A stretch of 64,000 nucleotides of DNA from Engraulis encrasicolus (taxonomy: Eukaryota; Chordata; Actinopteri; Clupeiformes; Engraulidae), in the NCBI RefSeq assembly GCF_034702125.1, contig NC_085871.1, forward strand, positions 35,383,248 through 35,447,247, given 5' to 3'. Of this stretch, positions 1 to 10,540 are shown piece after piece. The notes beneath the pieces were generated by a model. It was not told the origin of the DNA. It saw nothing but the letters and a program-made list of their open reading frames with translations, and did no database searches. The stretch's first letter is position 1. The number at the start of each line of letters is the position of its first letter. The position numbers were made by a program, and so were the translations under genes.

Positions 1-544
1 AAAAATCAAGTTGCCACTCGAGAGTGAGAACGAAACTCATGTTCTAAAGGAGCTACGAAATCTAGCCCACCGTCTAACAGCAATACTTTGTGATTCTGCC
101 AGCGATACCCAAATGCAACTCTAAATAAACAACACATGGCACATATGTGTTCGCAGCCTGATCTCCAAAATTCCGCGCTCCCGGTCATGGATGTTAAGGA
201 CACGAAATCCGTATCCAGGAGCACGGATTTTGCCAACATTCCGTGCTCCTGGACACGGAATTGTTTTCAGTGATGGGCACACGGAAGTGCTTCCTATATT
301 CCCACAGCACTCTGTTAACTCTATCATTAGAAAATACATACCATGGCCTTTAGATCAGATGGTTGCAGGTTTGAATCCCACCCTTCCTCACTACATGGCT
401 GAGGTCTGCTTGAGCAAGGCATCTACTGTAACCCCATAGTGCTCCAGGGACTGCACCACTGTAAATAACTGTAATCCGCTTTGGATAAAAGTGTCAGCTA
501 AATGTCATGTAATGTAAAGGAAGATCGCTGACAGCCTGCCTCAC
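1..544 (-). other. exoc4: exoc4 intron 2 (partial)
   Basis: The interval left of the exon 2 donor (GTGAGG read on the minus strand, at 544-543) is intron and runs off the window edge. It holds a near-perfect hairpin at 215-252 (13-bp arms around the word CCAGGAGCACGGA, extending with mismatches to about 200-262) and a tRNA-derived SINE at about 345-519. No coding exon is visible in it. Confidence 0.85.
345..519 (+). mobile_element. tRNA-derived SINE fragment
   Basis: A pol III box B, GGTTTGAATCC, lies at 368-378. About 100 bp downstream is the tail common in fish SINEs (TTTGGATAAAAGTGTCAGC followed by TAAATGTCATGTAATGTAA). The 5' part holding box A is degraded. The tail is of the kind shared with L2-type LINEs. 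It lies antisense to exoc4 within intron 2. Confidence 0.6.
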
Positions 545-734
545 CTGTTTGATCTTGTTGCGAGAGCTGGTGATGCGCTCGGTGATGCTCTGGTAGGTGC
601 GGATGGCCGTGGTCAGCTCGGTGTAGTGCCGCACGATCTTCTCATCCAGCTGACTGTCACACTTCTCATACGCCTCCTCCAGGCGACTCTTCTCCGTCTC
701 CCTGTCCTGCACATCATCGCTGCTGGACAATGTC
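545..734 (-). CDS. exoc4: exoc4 exon 2 (exocyst subunit Sec8, residues 27-90)
   Basis: Coding exon of exocyst complex component 4 (Sec8). The exocyst is the eight-subunit complex that tethers post-Golgi vesicles to the plasma membrane before SNARE fusion. The translation includes [40 protein letters not shown] and [20 protein letters not shown], which I recognise as the N-terminal helical region of vertebrate Sec8. On the minus strand it is bounded by the acceptor CTAG at 738-735 and the donor CAG/GTGAGG (GT at 544-543). Its 190 nt begin in phase 2 and complete the Arg codon split with exon 1; the exon ends exactly after a Gln codon. Exons 1 and 2 together give 270 nt, or 90 codons. The domain is all helix and starts a coiled coil. 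Nothing in it is broken. The rest of the protein, nearly 1,000 residues in the family, lies to the left of the window. Confidence 0.96.
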
Positions 735-1552
735 CTAGAAGATGTGAAACACAAAAAAAACATATTAGCAAAGGGCAAATGTGTATGCAGAATGTTTGTG
801 AATGCGACTGATATCTACAATTATTTATTCATAATAAATACAGAAATCTGTCTGGGCTTGAGCATGGTCCTGCAAAAACAAATGCATGCACTTCTTGGTG
901 TAACATTTGAGGAGTTTGTAAGTGAGGAATATACTGTGAACACATCTTAAATCTACAGTGAATGGTGACAGCGAGTGGCTATCTGTACATCCATTTGCAA
1001 TAAAATAAGACACGGGAGATATAAGTTTACAGTACGCTAATGGTTAGTGAGTGGCAGTTTGTTTGGTGGCTGGGGCCTTGGTACCAGACGTTTACAAACT
1101 GACAGGAAACAAATAAACATTACAGTGCTCGTCACTCCCTATAAAACAAGTTGTGCGTGTTTCAGAACGTGCAATACAGTGCGAAGCGCAATAAAAACAA
1201 AATGCCATGGTAGGCTGTTTCAAGTCATCAAATGGACATCAGCTGACATCCGCTTGACAGGGACAACGCAAGACAGTACAAACTCCAAGGTAGTAGGCCT
1301 ATGGTACGGCCGGTGGGGTTATTCATTGTTATATGAACCATATGTTTTAAAATATCAGATATATAAAACGGCACGCTGTTCAATTCCTTTATACGACAGA
1401 TAGAGATAGCATTTTGACTGTCACAACAGGAAACAACAAGACACTAGCCCAGTGGCTAACTTGACTGGTCCCTGGTGCCTAGAATGGATCTGAAAGCGGT
1501 ACCGATCTACCCAGTCAGATGGAGGGATGCAAGAAATGTTAAGCATTCTTAC
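735..1552 (-). other. exoc4: exoc4 intron 1
   Basis: An 818-bp intron between a GTAAGA donor (1552-1547 on the minus strand) and a CTAG acceptor. It is AT-rich and unique in appearance. I see no other gene or clear repeat in it. Confidence 0.9.
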
Positions 1553-1632
1553 CTAATCACAGAAATGAGTAAACTAGAAGGGTCTTTGCTTTTAGAAACG
1601 GTGCTTCTATATCTTCCTGTCTCGGATGCCAT
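1553..1632 (-). CDS. exoc4: exoc4 exon 1 (Sec8 N-terminus, residues 1-27)
   Basis: First coding exon of exoc4. Read on the minus strand, the ATG is at 1632-1630 and the exon runs 80 nt to 1553, followed by the donor GTAAGA. It encodes MASETGRYRSTVSKSKDPSS followed by LLISVI and the first two bases of an Arg codon, which exon 2 completes. The YRSTVSKSKDPS(S/G)LLISVIR block is the start of vertebrate Sec8, so the start codon is well supported: it lies close to the conserved block, has AAA just before it, and is the only in-frame ATG near that block. The exon is too short for an ORF search and was found from the protein motif and splice phase. It lies head-to-head with chchd3, as in mammals. Confidence 0.95.
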
Positions 1633-1810
1633 TTTTCCGCTGTTGCACCCAAAACACGGTGACAACCGAACACCTAGCTGCTGAAAACAGACCAATGAGC
1701 TGCTGAACTGCACTTACGTTTCAGCAAGTGCGCTTGAGTGTGCAATTGGACGCTTGGGGGTTGTAGTCTTTTAGCATTGGCCATCATTCCCTGACAAAAC
1801 TACAGCAGCA
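1633..1810 (-). promoter_or_regulatory. exoc4 5' UTR and likely core promoter
   Basis: The 180 bp upstream of the exoc4 ATG contain a CCAAT word (1693-1697) and, on the minus strand at 1767-1755, ACTACAACCCCCA. That fits the conserved promoter motif ACTAYRNNNCCCR found upstream of many vertebrate housekeeping genes. No TATA box is obvious, as expected for a broadly expressed gene. The transcription start is not mapped; the assignment rests on position and motifs. Confidence 0.45.
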
Positions 1811-3100
1811 CAGTGGTGTGGAGAGAAATGCATTGAGAGAAAATGAATGATGACTTTATCCAATTGACTTCAGTCTTAAATAATTTGCAATCGATTTAAT
1901 GTCTGATTTTCAATTATCACACCATCATGACTTAATGTGCCATTACATAAGTTGTCTTGTTTATTTATTGGGAAATAATTTAATTTAGCAATAGCCTATT
2001 ATTAATAATAATGCAATAAAGCAAGTGTGATTTATCCTTTCTTACAATGGCTGGGAAGAAATCCAGAGCTTGGGGACACTGACATATCAGACACACAGGC
2101 TTAAGATGCACAAAGAACACTGCAGAGCATCTTCTAGACTGTATCTCCTGACAATCTGCTGTGTTGCAAACAGAAAGGGAGAGGCATTGATTATAAGGTA
2201 GGGTCGATGTGGCAGTTTCCGTGTTGATGGATGTGGCAGTAGGGCTGCCAAGATAACACTGTGTGTGATCTTTTTTTTGTTCTCTGGAAACAGAAGCAAT
2301 CACAAGGCCATGTGGGTCTATTTTTCCCCCTTGCCAAGGTATGGCCTTTCTTGGCTAAGTTTAATTTGGAGGCTCTTATCGCCTTCCTTGATGCCCTACC
2401 ACCAATGTCCCATCGGTCTGCTTCTAATCTGCTGTCTCCTAAATGACAGCAAAAAGGTCATTTCTCTTAAATTGTGGCACATGCGTTTGGGCCCCAATAA
2501 ACTGCCAGGTTAGGATAGAACCCAACATGAGAGCAGTCAAACTCTTTCAGACAGTGGCAAGAACAGAACCACAATGAATACAGACTACCTCATCCAAACA
2601 CATAAATCATTTATTACATAAATAATTATGACAAAAAAAATAAACAGGATGCAATCTGTTATATTGTGATGTATTTAGACTCTTATAAAATACCTAAAAG
2701 ATATTTTTCCACCTCGCACAAGAACATGAAAAGCAAATGGGATAGTGTCTTGAGGATTTATGAAATTCTGGTGTTATTTTAAATGTACAGTATCTGCAAA
2801 TTGCAGCTGATACCAGGGTATACAACATAGGCCTGAACGACAAAACTGTAGCATAGTAAAATAACACAAATGGCACAGTAGGGGCGGGTGACATAATGGA
2901 GTGCCTCAGATTATTTTTGCCCTCACCTTTCAAATATCAAAAATATAGGCCTATCAGATGTTAGGTTGTAAATGAGGTGTCAAATTTTACAACTCTGAGA
3001 TACAGAACAGTTCTATAGCCAACTTGTTTTCTGGAAAACAAAAAGTCACCAACCCCTTTTCGTATTTAAATGTTTTTAGTTTTTAGTTAATGTGACGGAG
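1811..3100. other. intergenic, no gene recognised
   Basis: AT-rich sequence without a credible coding region, long inverted repeat or recognised transposon end. The ORFs here are short and have no family resemblance. Confidence 0.6.
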
Positions 3101-3489
3101 GTCATCTTGCACCTGTTCACCCCCCTTGGGGATCGAACGTGCGACCTCGTCAACTACAACAGTCCGGCAATGGGAGACACAGTACGATACCGCTGGCAGT
3201 AGCGTTTTTAGCAAAAAATTACCACAGGGGCCTGAGGGGCCCACATGTTTTGAGGGCGGCCCATGTACCTTATATTCTTCGACCTTACTTTTGCCAAAAT
3301 ATCGCCCTTTTTCTAAACCCAGTGTTGCCTAAAATACCTGCAAAAACACCTGATTCAGCATCTGAAGCACATACAAAGCATGTTGTTAAGCTTAACTGAT
3401 TTTAAAGCTGCTTCATTTTGCATTATCACCCATTCATTCAGCTCTAACATACAAACTTTCTTCATTTAAAAAAATGTTGAATTTCATGA

Positions 3490-3593
3490 GCCTAAAGCTA
3501 CATCATGAAGCTCCTGGCACTAGGGTCAATGATAACCTAAAGCCTAAAGCTACATCATGAAGCTCCTGGCACTAGGGTCAATGATAACCTACA
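3490..3593. repeat. 52-bp tandem duplication, 2 copies
   Basis: Two abutting copies (3490-3541, 3542-3593), nearly identical, inside the hAT-like element. Each begins GCCTAAAGCTACATCATGAA. Recent local duplication. Confidence 0.95.
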
Positions 3594-3897
3594 CAGTATT
3601 TGGCATCAATGGGTTAACCAACTTACCAATTTCATATTTAATCTAACTGTTAAATCACAATGAGCTGCATTCCTTGTTTAAAATGTGCTATACCAATTAT
3701 CATTATTATGAAAAAAAATGTAATGGCAAGAACATACAAACTAGGGCTGGGCAGTTTTGGAAAAAATCACAGTTTTCTTGATGACAATTGATATCACGGT
3801 TTTCTGCACTTTTTTGGATAAGTGGCGATTTTCGAACGAAAAGACTGAAATTAAATTTAAAAATGGGATAAAATCATGAATTTAAATTAATCTCAAT

Positions 3898-3904
3898 TTA
3901 TATA

Positions 3905-3958
<54 letters not shown>
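3898..3958. repeat. (TA)n microsatellite
   Basis: About 60 bp of TA dinucleotides with one G interruption. Confidence 0.95.
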
Positions 3959-3962
<4 letters not shown>

Positions 3963-4850
3963 AGCTAGGCTACTTTAGCCTATGACAAAACTCATAAGCA
4001 GCCTTAACAGCAGTGCTGCAGCACACACAGTTGGGATGGCAATTAAATACCGTTAATCTGAGAATCTGAGAACTGTTTAACCCATTAAAATAGCACCACA
4101 TAGAATTGCTTTTTAACTCAGCCACATGCATTCCACCATTCCGTTTAAAACCAGCTTATTCCTCACCTACAAAAACTTTAGGAAATTAATTGTTTCCTCA
4201 CTTCGGCATGTAGTCCAACTCCTTTTAAGTCCAGCGATGATAGCTCCAAAAACATTAAGAAATTCTAGCTCACAAAGGTGGAACAGCGCGCGACTCGGGT
4301 CGAGTGCGTGCAGGGGCAGTGGCAGCACCTCACCTGAGCTGGGGGCAAAGTATTGACAAAGGCCCCCCTACCCAACATGTGTAATGTCACTAGAATCCAA
4401 TTCTGTACCCCCTCTGTGCCTGTGCCTGGGACAACTGACCCTCCTAGTCCCTTCCTGTGCGTGTTGCACTTGGAATCAGTCAATGCACGTTGCAAACCTG
4501 TAAGACATTATTATTTTTTATAGGCCCATCATTGGCTGGCGCAGGGGCCCTAGGGGGGGCCAGGACCAATCCTACAGGGGCCCAGGCCCACCCTGGCCCC
4601 TGTCTAAAAACGCCCATGACCGCTGGGCCAAGAGACTAGTCTCTCGGCCCAACGGCACAAGACTGTATGAGGCTATCGGAGGGAGGTTTTACCAACGTTC
4701 CACGCCAACTCTGCTAGTTAGCCTCCGTTACACACATTGGAGACTGGTCAAACGCAATTTCAAACTTCTGTGCTAACCCTGTTACTGTAGGCTACATTTT
4801 TTGATAATAAAGTACTCTTGACTCTTGACTTGACTCTTGACTTTTATTCA

Positions 4851-7710
4851 CTTTGCTTTGAGATAGGATCATACCTTACAAAGTGTAAAGTTAACTGTTG
4901 AAACCGTCAAAAAAATATTTCGACCTATAACCTTTGACCTGATCCTATTACGACCAAATAAATGGGCACATTTGTAATGGCGCAGGCAGTCTGATGAGCA
5001 TGCACATGGTGGCATAACAATGAATTCCGGTTCGAAAATCCTAACCAGAATGAACTGTAAACTGCACCATCACAAATGCACCCAAGTCGTGCATTGTTGC
5101 CCATCTTCTCTGAGAGTTTTGGCCAAAGGCATTCAGCATCAAATCTTTCAGTAAGCCTATGTTTATTTTTTGCGTAAGTAAGAGGAAGACATTAGTACAC
5201 CCTTTGAAATTAAGTCATGGGTAGGCGGTTGGGGCATCAGACTTGTATATCAATAAGGGCGTTCATAATGGCGTTTTTTCAACCAGCCAGCAAATTTGCA
5301 GCGAGCATGCTCACTGTGTCCGTGTGAAGCATCCTGGTTAGAATTAGAGGTGCTTAACTCGAATCTTTGAGGCGTCCGGATTGATTGGATCATTCCAAGG
5401 AGGGTATCCGGATTAGACGGATCACTCGGATCACTTATTTAAAATAAATAAAAAATAAATAATAATAATGTATTTTTTAAAACGTTTCTGCCGTTAAGTA
5501 GCTATGCGCCTCGCCTTTGTTGTCCCATTTATCAATTCACGTTGATAAATCAAAGAGTAAGACAGTTTGATCAGCAAAACTCACTTTATGAATCGTCACA
5601 GTTCCTAAACTCATGCTGCGATCCGACCCACCTGGGTCTCCTCACTAAACATGCAACCACAACTCGAAGAGCCTTTGGCAGCAGTGAAACGGTATGTTCC
5701 TGATTTTGCAATAAATAATGTGTGTGTTTGTATTTAAGAAGACTAAAAGTCAAATATTTGGGCGAGCAGCAGATGACCACTCGCTTCCGCTGCCGAGTTG
5801 CCTTGCGACTCGCACACTCGTGGCAAAAACGAAACTTAAGCGTTGATCCGATCCGTAGGGGATTCGCTACCAACAACTCAGTCAGGATTCGTCTCACCGA
5901 GTCGCCGAGGGCGCCGCTGCTGACTCGGACGAGGGGAGTGACAGCAGTGGCTTTAAAGTCTGTACGCTGTAACGCAGTGAGTGACAGTAGAGTCACGTCT
6001 GTAGACTATAATTTCCCTAAGAGTTAACATTTAGAAATGTAGACCTCAACAGAGTCAGAAGCACACACATAGGGAGTGGGGATCCGCGACTCAATTGGCC
6101 ACAACAGGCAGGACGGATCAAACAGGCTCGATGAATGACGAGGCGGGAGTTGGTTCAGTTTTACTCAGTGAGTGTTCAATCGTGACTGAACAGCATACTA
6201 GAGAGATTAGAGAATGGCTGTTGTAGTCAACTAAAGAAGATATATTCCGGTTTCATAATTTCTCGCGCTGTAACTGCCATTTTGTTGACATATTAATGAA
6301 ATGCCGTCTGACTCGCCTTTGGCTTTGGCGGATCAATGCAGGACATGGCGTTAAACCATCGCAGGAATAAAAGTTTTCTCAAGCAGTCACGCAGTACCAC
6401 AAGAGCTACTGCTGGGCAGAAGACCTCCTCCATGCCGTCGGTAATCTGCTGTGATTGGCATTCTTCAATCTGACGTGAATTGCAGGTGTAGCCCACATGC
6501 TTGTGAGGCAGCTCACTCGCTGCTCCAAGTAGGAAGCAGCGTTTTTTATGTCTTGGGAAATCACGTTAGAAAAAACTGTCCAACTTGTTTGCCAAGCATT
6601 CAACTCCACCTTTATTCGACTAAGCAGATCTCGTGTTGATCAAGCTTTTTTTTGCTTGGTTGCGACCGTGCCTAAAGGTTGCCGGTTTGCCAGGTTGGTG
6701 GGAGGAGTAGGCCTAATTAACCAGCGCTCTCCCCATCCTCCTCCAGGTATGACCATGATGCCGTCCCACCGCACTGCTCCCTGTCAGCCGCCATTAGGTG
6801 CTGCCCCCTTGCACATGTGAGGCATAAATGCAATGTCGTAGTGTGCAGTGACCACTTGCAGAGGAGTGCTGTGTCACAATGACAATGGAAGTTGGAGTTT
6901 CCCAGTTGGGCTTTCACTTTCAATTTATTACATTTCTGTCAATTTCGCTTTATTTTTTATTTTTTTTATTCAATTTTCAACTTTTACAATAACATACATC
7001 AAAATACATACTGTATGCTTAGCAACATAGAAGGAAAATACTTGTTTTGGATAAAAAATCAACAGCAAACAACAGAAACAAAACAGTATTTTATTGCCAC
7101 CTAAAAAATATCATTTTATCGTTTCGTTCTCATGAACATCCTCTACAGACGGAGGAATAAGTGCACCCCTAGCTAAGGGGCCTTCATTTGCTAATTAGAG
7201 AAGTTCTAATAAAACTATGGGATTTCAATTTCAATTCAATCACTCTGGTGTTGCTCATGGTGTAAATCACTTAGCTGCCAGTGGAAAATATGTGTCTTGA
7301 TGCAGAGAAATCGTCAGATGTGCACCATGCCTTGCTCGAAATATTTCTCTGAAGACCTATGAGAATTATTGCTGTCTCTAAAAGTCTTGAGGTTCACAGA
7401 GACATGCTTCGATAAAAGTATGTAAAAATGGAGACAGTTCAGTGTTGCCTTTGACCCAAGTTGTGATGGACCTGTAAAAATGATTGCATAGTAGGCCTAC
7501 AGAATCCCCCATGAGGTTAAAAAAGAGGGTCAGCCTAAGTTTACATAAATCACTGGAACATGACATCATCTCTGTTGACATACATGTAGCCTACAGTATC
7601 TATACAACACAGACATAATTATCAATGAGGTTCATGGGAGAATTAACGCAGAGGAAGCCATTGCTGTCTAAAACTAGACTGCCTGTGCAGTCGCCTTCGA
7701 CTGCTTAAGG
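4851..7710. other. intergenic, no gene recognised
   Basis: There is no recognisable protein or RNA gene in this 2.9 kb. GC-richer patches near 5.7-6.1 kb and 6.3-6.8 kb give overlapping ORFs of up to 136 codons on both strands with no family resemblance. An AGAGGTGC word at about 5347 and a GTGCACCCCTAG word at about 7162 resemble the two ends of a hAT-like element, but no target duplication can be found. Confidence 0.5.
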
Positions 7711-7867
7711 TATATCCCCGAAACGTGACGCGTCCAGTCCCCCATCATTCCTACCACTCCCGTCCACCATTTCGTAAACGTATATGATACATACAGACGT
7801 GACATGACGTGCATAGGCTTAAAACCAAACAGCTATTGTGAAAATGAAGCAAAAAATGGGGCAAATG

Positions 7868-8149
7868 GTAATACTGTTTTAATGGTTCAGTGGATCTACC
7901 ACATTAGGTACAGTGTAATAACCAGTGCAACAACATGTAATGCCATGTAATACCAGTGTAACACCATGTACCAATCTTGTACTTACATCATGTATTTGTG
8001 TGTAAGTGGTATTACAGGTAGGCTATTGCATATTGTTACACTGGTATTACACTGTTATTACATGGTATTAAATACATTACGCTGGTTATTACACTGTACC
8101 TAATGTGGTAGATCCACTGAAAGGGTGAACCTTTAAAATAAAGTGTTAC
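7868..8149. mobile_element. palindromic MITE nested in the TIR element
   Basis: Both ends carry the same inverted sequence. GTGGATCTACCACATTAGG followed by TACAGTGTAATAACC starts near 7890, and its complement ends near 8119. Outer ends resemble GTAA(C/T)ACT-TTATTTTAA. The centre consists of short repeats of the type CCAGTGTAA and CATGTAAT. It can fold into one long hairpin. Confidence 0.7.
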
Positions 8150-8154
8150 AGGGC

Positions 8155-8590
8155 AAATCAATCCACCCAGTCAGAAGTTATGTGCCAAATGAAAATTCCG
8201 CCATTTTGAAATTATTGGCCTCCAAAATCTAATCAGTTCATGAATCTACCCTAGAACATTGAAACACCAAATCTGGGAGAAATCCATGCAACTGGTCAGA
8301 AGTTATGGGCCAAACCAAAATTCAGCCATCTTGAATTTGACCATCTTGAAAGTGTTGACCTCCAAACTCGAATCAGTTCATGAACCTACCCTAGTGCATT
8401 CCCACACCAAATCTGGGACAAATCCACCCACCCAGTCAGAAGTTATGGGCCAAACAAAAATTCGACCATCTTCAATTTGGCCATCTTGAAAGTGTTGACC
8501 TCCAAACTCTAATCAGTTCATGAACCTGCCCTAGAGCATTCACCCAAAAAATCTGGGACAAATCCAAACATCCGTTCAAAAGTTATCGCG
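8155..8590. repeat. tandem repeat, about 125-140 bp unit, 3.5 copies
   Basis: The word TCAGAAGTTATGGGCCAAA or a close variant recurs at 8171, 8296 and 8436, with a degraded fourth start near 8574. Each unit also contains AATCAGTTCATGAACCTACC. Copies differ by scattered substitutions and small indels. Confidence 0.85.
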
Positions 8591-8611
8591 TTAACACGAA
8601 AGACCTTACGC

Positions 8612-8670
8612 GGCGGACGCGGCGGACGCGGCGGACGCGGCGGACGCGGCGGACGCGGCGGACGCGGCGG
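8612..8670. repeat. 9-bp GCGGACGCG minisatellite
   Basis: Six GGACGC words recur at exact 9-bp spacing, forming a CpG-dense block in an otherwise AT-rich element. It sits just inside the right inverted repeat. Confidence 0.9.
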
Positions 8671-8777
8671 CGCACGCAAAACCATTACATCCCCGACGCT
8701 CCACGTTTCGGGGATATAATAACATAGCTGTACTTTTTTGGAGTACCATGTACCTTCACCAAAACTGCATCCTTCTT

Positions 8778-9097
8778 AAAGTGATAACGTCCCATTTTTG
8801 GAAATCATCTTATTTCACACCTCCCCTTGAGTTAAATAATAGGCTCTTACCTGTCTCCTGTACTTCCAACCGTTTTCTAGTTATGGCAGTCAGTGCACAT
8901 TTTACCTCCAAGCTAACAGTTAACATTGAGTCCTATGAGACCAGTTAGCCGCGAGCTGGTCTCATAGGACTCAATGTTAGCATGGAGGTAAAATTTGCAC
9001 TGCCATAGCCAGAGAACGGTAAAACCCTATTATTTAACTCAAGGGGAGGTGTGAAATAAGCTTAAGCTTATTTCCAAAAATGGGACATTATCACTTT
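8778..9097. mobile_element. 320-bp foldback MITE
   Basis: A near-perfect palindrome. It begins AAAGTGATAACGTCCCATTT and ends with its complement. The innermost arms, GTCCTATGAGACCAG and its complement, flank an 11-nt loop near 8948. Arm divergence is low. It carries no coding capacity. Confidence 0.85.
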
Positions 9098-9560
9098 GAA
9101 TGTGGTGACAATAGCATCATCTTATGGGGGTACCTCAGGTCAATTTGATATTATCACTTGAACAATGAACTCACACGTTTATTGAGATATTTTCCAGAAA
9201 AACCCAGCCTGTCACCCTGGTTGAAGCAAAAAAGAGAATGGATGCTGATGCAGTACAACGACACATGTTTTAGAAGCTTCACAACAATCAAATACACATT
9301 CTGGAATAGTGAGTCAAAGGCCTGACATGTGGCAGCTTTCGTGACTGGCTTGCTCATTGATATGCAACGGCATGAAACATCTGGGGTTATTGGCACTAAA
9401 GGAGGGTCAGACACGTAAAGGTGTACTGACTTACTCCTCTTTTGACAATGTTTACATGTTGTTGACAATATCCACATTAGGCCAAACAGAATTTTTTTTT
9501 CTTCTCCTTTTTTTCTTTTAACCCAACCACCATCCCCCCTTATGGGGGACCTTGTCTTCG

Positions 9561-9592
<32 letters not shown>

Positions 9593-9780
9593 TTCTTCGT
9601 TTTTCTTTTAACAAAACAAAATGTAATATACAATAAAGGATAAAAAAGGTTACAGAAAAAAAGGAAAGAAAAATACAAAAACCAATCTGAGAGTCCCCCA
9701 ACACTTCAAACTATATATAAATTAAACAACACAACCCCTAAAATTATATTTTGTATTGTCTGGCTTACATTTAAGTGAAA
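9098..9780. other. intergenic with homopolymer tract
   Basis: No gene is recognised. A (T)n run of about 28 lies at 9559-9587 beside further T-rich sequence. Confidence 0.6.
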
Positions 9781-9827
9781 AGAGAAGTCCGCGACACTGC
9801 TTGTCTATTTATTATTTAATCGAGCAA

Positions 9828-9853
9828 CGTTTCGACCTTCAGGTCTTCATCAG
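9828..9853 (-). ncRNA. hammerhead-ribozyme-like core in Penelope-like element
   Basis: Read on the minus strand: CTGATGA (9853-9847), an extra A, a 4-bp stem GACC/GGTC closed by TGAA, then GAAAC (9833-9829). CTGANGA, helix II and GAAA are the hammerhead core, and Penelope-like elements are known to carry hammerheads in their terminal repeats. The extra A between the core and helix II, and the lack of a clear helix I partner, make activity doubtful. Confidence 0.45.
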
Positions 9854-10240
9854 GCAAAGTGTGAACATGGCATTGAGTGGGTCATTTTAAAACATTCTAC
9901 AGTCAGCTGATCAGCCAAAGTCCACAGCTGATAGGCTGCCAATCAGTTGTGCTGGTAGTCCAACAGCAAATGGGTCAGCATATAAAGTCACAGCTGACTC
10001 TTCCACAGAAGTTAAACGCCACATAGTTCAAAGATGTAACAGGTTACACTCAGAAAAATAAAGTGATCATGATATTTGAAAACGAAAATGAAAATAAACA
10101 ACAAAAAAGGATGGAGAAGCACAAGACATTGCATATTAAAAACACCCAGTGAGTCACCTATCGCATTGATCATATTTACATCGTTCAGTGGAACAATTTT
10201 TGGGCACCTGCGTTCACAAACCAATACCCACAAGTTGGTG

Positions 10241-10250
10241 GTGTATGTGT

Positions 10251-10293
<43 letters not shown>

Positions 10294-10302
10294 GGGGGGG
10301 GG
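10241..10302. repeat. (GT)n microsatellite ending in (G)n
   Basis: About 50 bp of GT repeats, then a run of 14 G. Confidence 0.95.
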
Positions 10303-10336
10303 GTTAGGCATGGGGGTATGACAATAATTACAAGAG

Positions 10337-10540
10337 TTACAAGAATGGCTTGATGTCAAACTCTTCGTTAAGACCATTAGGAGACATTGTGTTCAAATAG
10401 TGGATCCAAAACGTCTCACGTTGGAGTAATCTTTTTCCTCTGTCACCGCCTCTTGGTGACCTATCCACACGTTCCACGCCTATATATCTGAGCGCACTTA
10501 CGTTATGACCGGCACTTTTGAAGTGTTCGATGGCAATTAC
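10337..10540 (-). pseudogene. Penelope-like element, C-terminal end (inverted half)
   Basis: The minus-strand translation contains EHFKSAGHNVSALRYIGVER, then RGGDRGKRLLQRETFWIHYL and ends NTMSPNGLNEEFDIKPFL and a stop. I recognise this as the extreme C-terminus, after the GIY-YIG domain, of fish Penelope-like reverse transcriptases. It abuts the GIY-YIG part of the same kind of protein encoded on the opposite strand, so the two halves of one domain point away from a junction near 10540. Retrotransposition with an inversion is the simplest explanation. No reverse transcriptase domain remains. Confidence 0.75.

Larger units (their letters stand above)
3197..4618. mobile_element. non-autonomous hAT-like transposon with 8-bp TSD
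   Basis: The 1,422-bp element is flanked by a perfect 8-bp direct repeat, ACCGCTGG, at 3189-3196 and 4619-4626. The left end reads CAGTAGCGTTTTTAG and the right end, reversed, CATGGGCGTTTTTAG, followed by GGGGCC blocks at both ends. The 8-bp duplication with CA(G/T)GGCG-type ends is typical of hAT elements. There is no transposase. Inside it are a 52-bp tandem duplication, an (AT)n tract and the left end of a second hAT-like sequence (AGGGCTGGGCAGTTTTGG at about 3744). Confidence 0.75.
3115..4660 (-). mobile_element. tRNA-derived SINE-like unit, split by a hAT insertion
   Basis: If 3197-4618 and one target-site copy are removed, the minus strand reads through a tRNA-like promoter. Box A, TGGCCCAGCGG, sits at the junction, and box B, ACGTTCGATCC, lies at about 3131-3141. 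The insertion falls inside box A: its 8-bp target duplication is part of the box. The upstream flank (4627-4850) ends with TCTTGAC repeats, which look like a retroposon tail of a neighbouring element. Confidence 0.5.
7711..8718. mobile_element. TIR element with internal tandem repeats
   Basis: The 17-bp ends TATATCCCCGAAACGTG (7711-7727) and their exact complement (8702-8718) bound 1,008 bp. Inside are a separate palindromic element (7868-8149), then 3.5 tandem copies of a 125-140 bp unit (8155-8590) and a GC-rich 9-bp array (8612-8670). There is no transposase. The target duplication is unclear, possibly the trinucleotide TAA, so the superfamily is not assigned. Confidence 0.7.
9781..10336 (-). 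mobile_element. Penelope-like element 3' region
   Basis: This is the minus-strand continuation downstream of the Penelope C-terminal coding fragment at 10337-10540. It contains a (GT)n(G)n microsatellite (about 10241-10302) and, further along, a hammerhead-like motif. The right position and orientation for Penelope terminal sequence support the call. Confidence 0.5.

Noticed and set aside
5586..6027. Overlapping frames of 136 and 101 codons on opposite strands
   Set aside because: No recognised motif; the region has CpG-rich, transposon-like composition, but no element ends could be proved.
5347..7172. Possible hAT element between AGAGGTGC and GTGCACCCCTAG
   Set aside because: Ends match only loosely and no 8-bp target duplication is present.
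8155..8590. Tandem 125-140 bp units as a possible satellite-encoded RNA
   Set aside because: Only 3.5 copies inside a TIR element, with no promoter or conserved fold that I can show.
10076..10377. Frames spanning the GT repeat next to the Penelope fragment
   Set aside because: Non-coding Penelope 3' region and microsatellite; only the GLNEEFDIKPFL tail at 10337 onward is real coding sequence.
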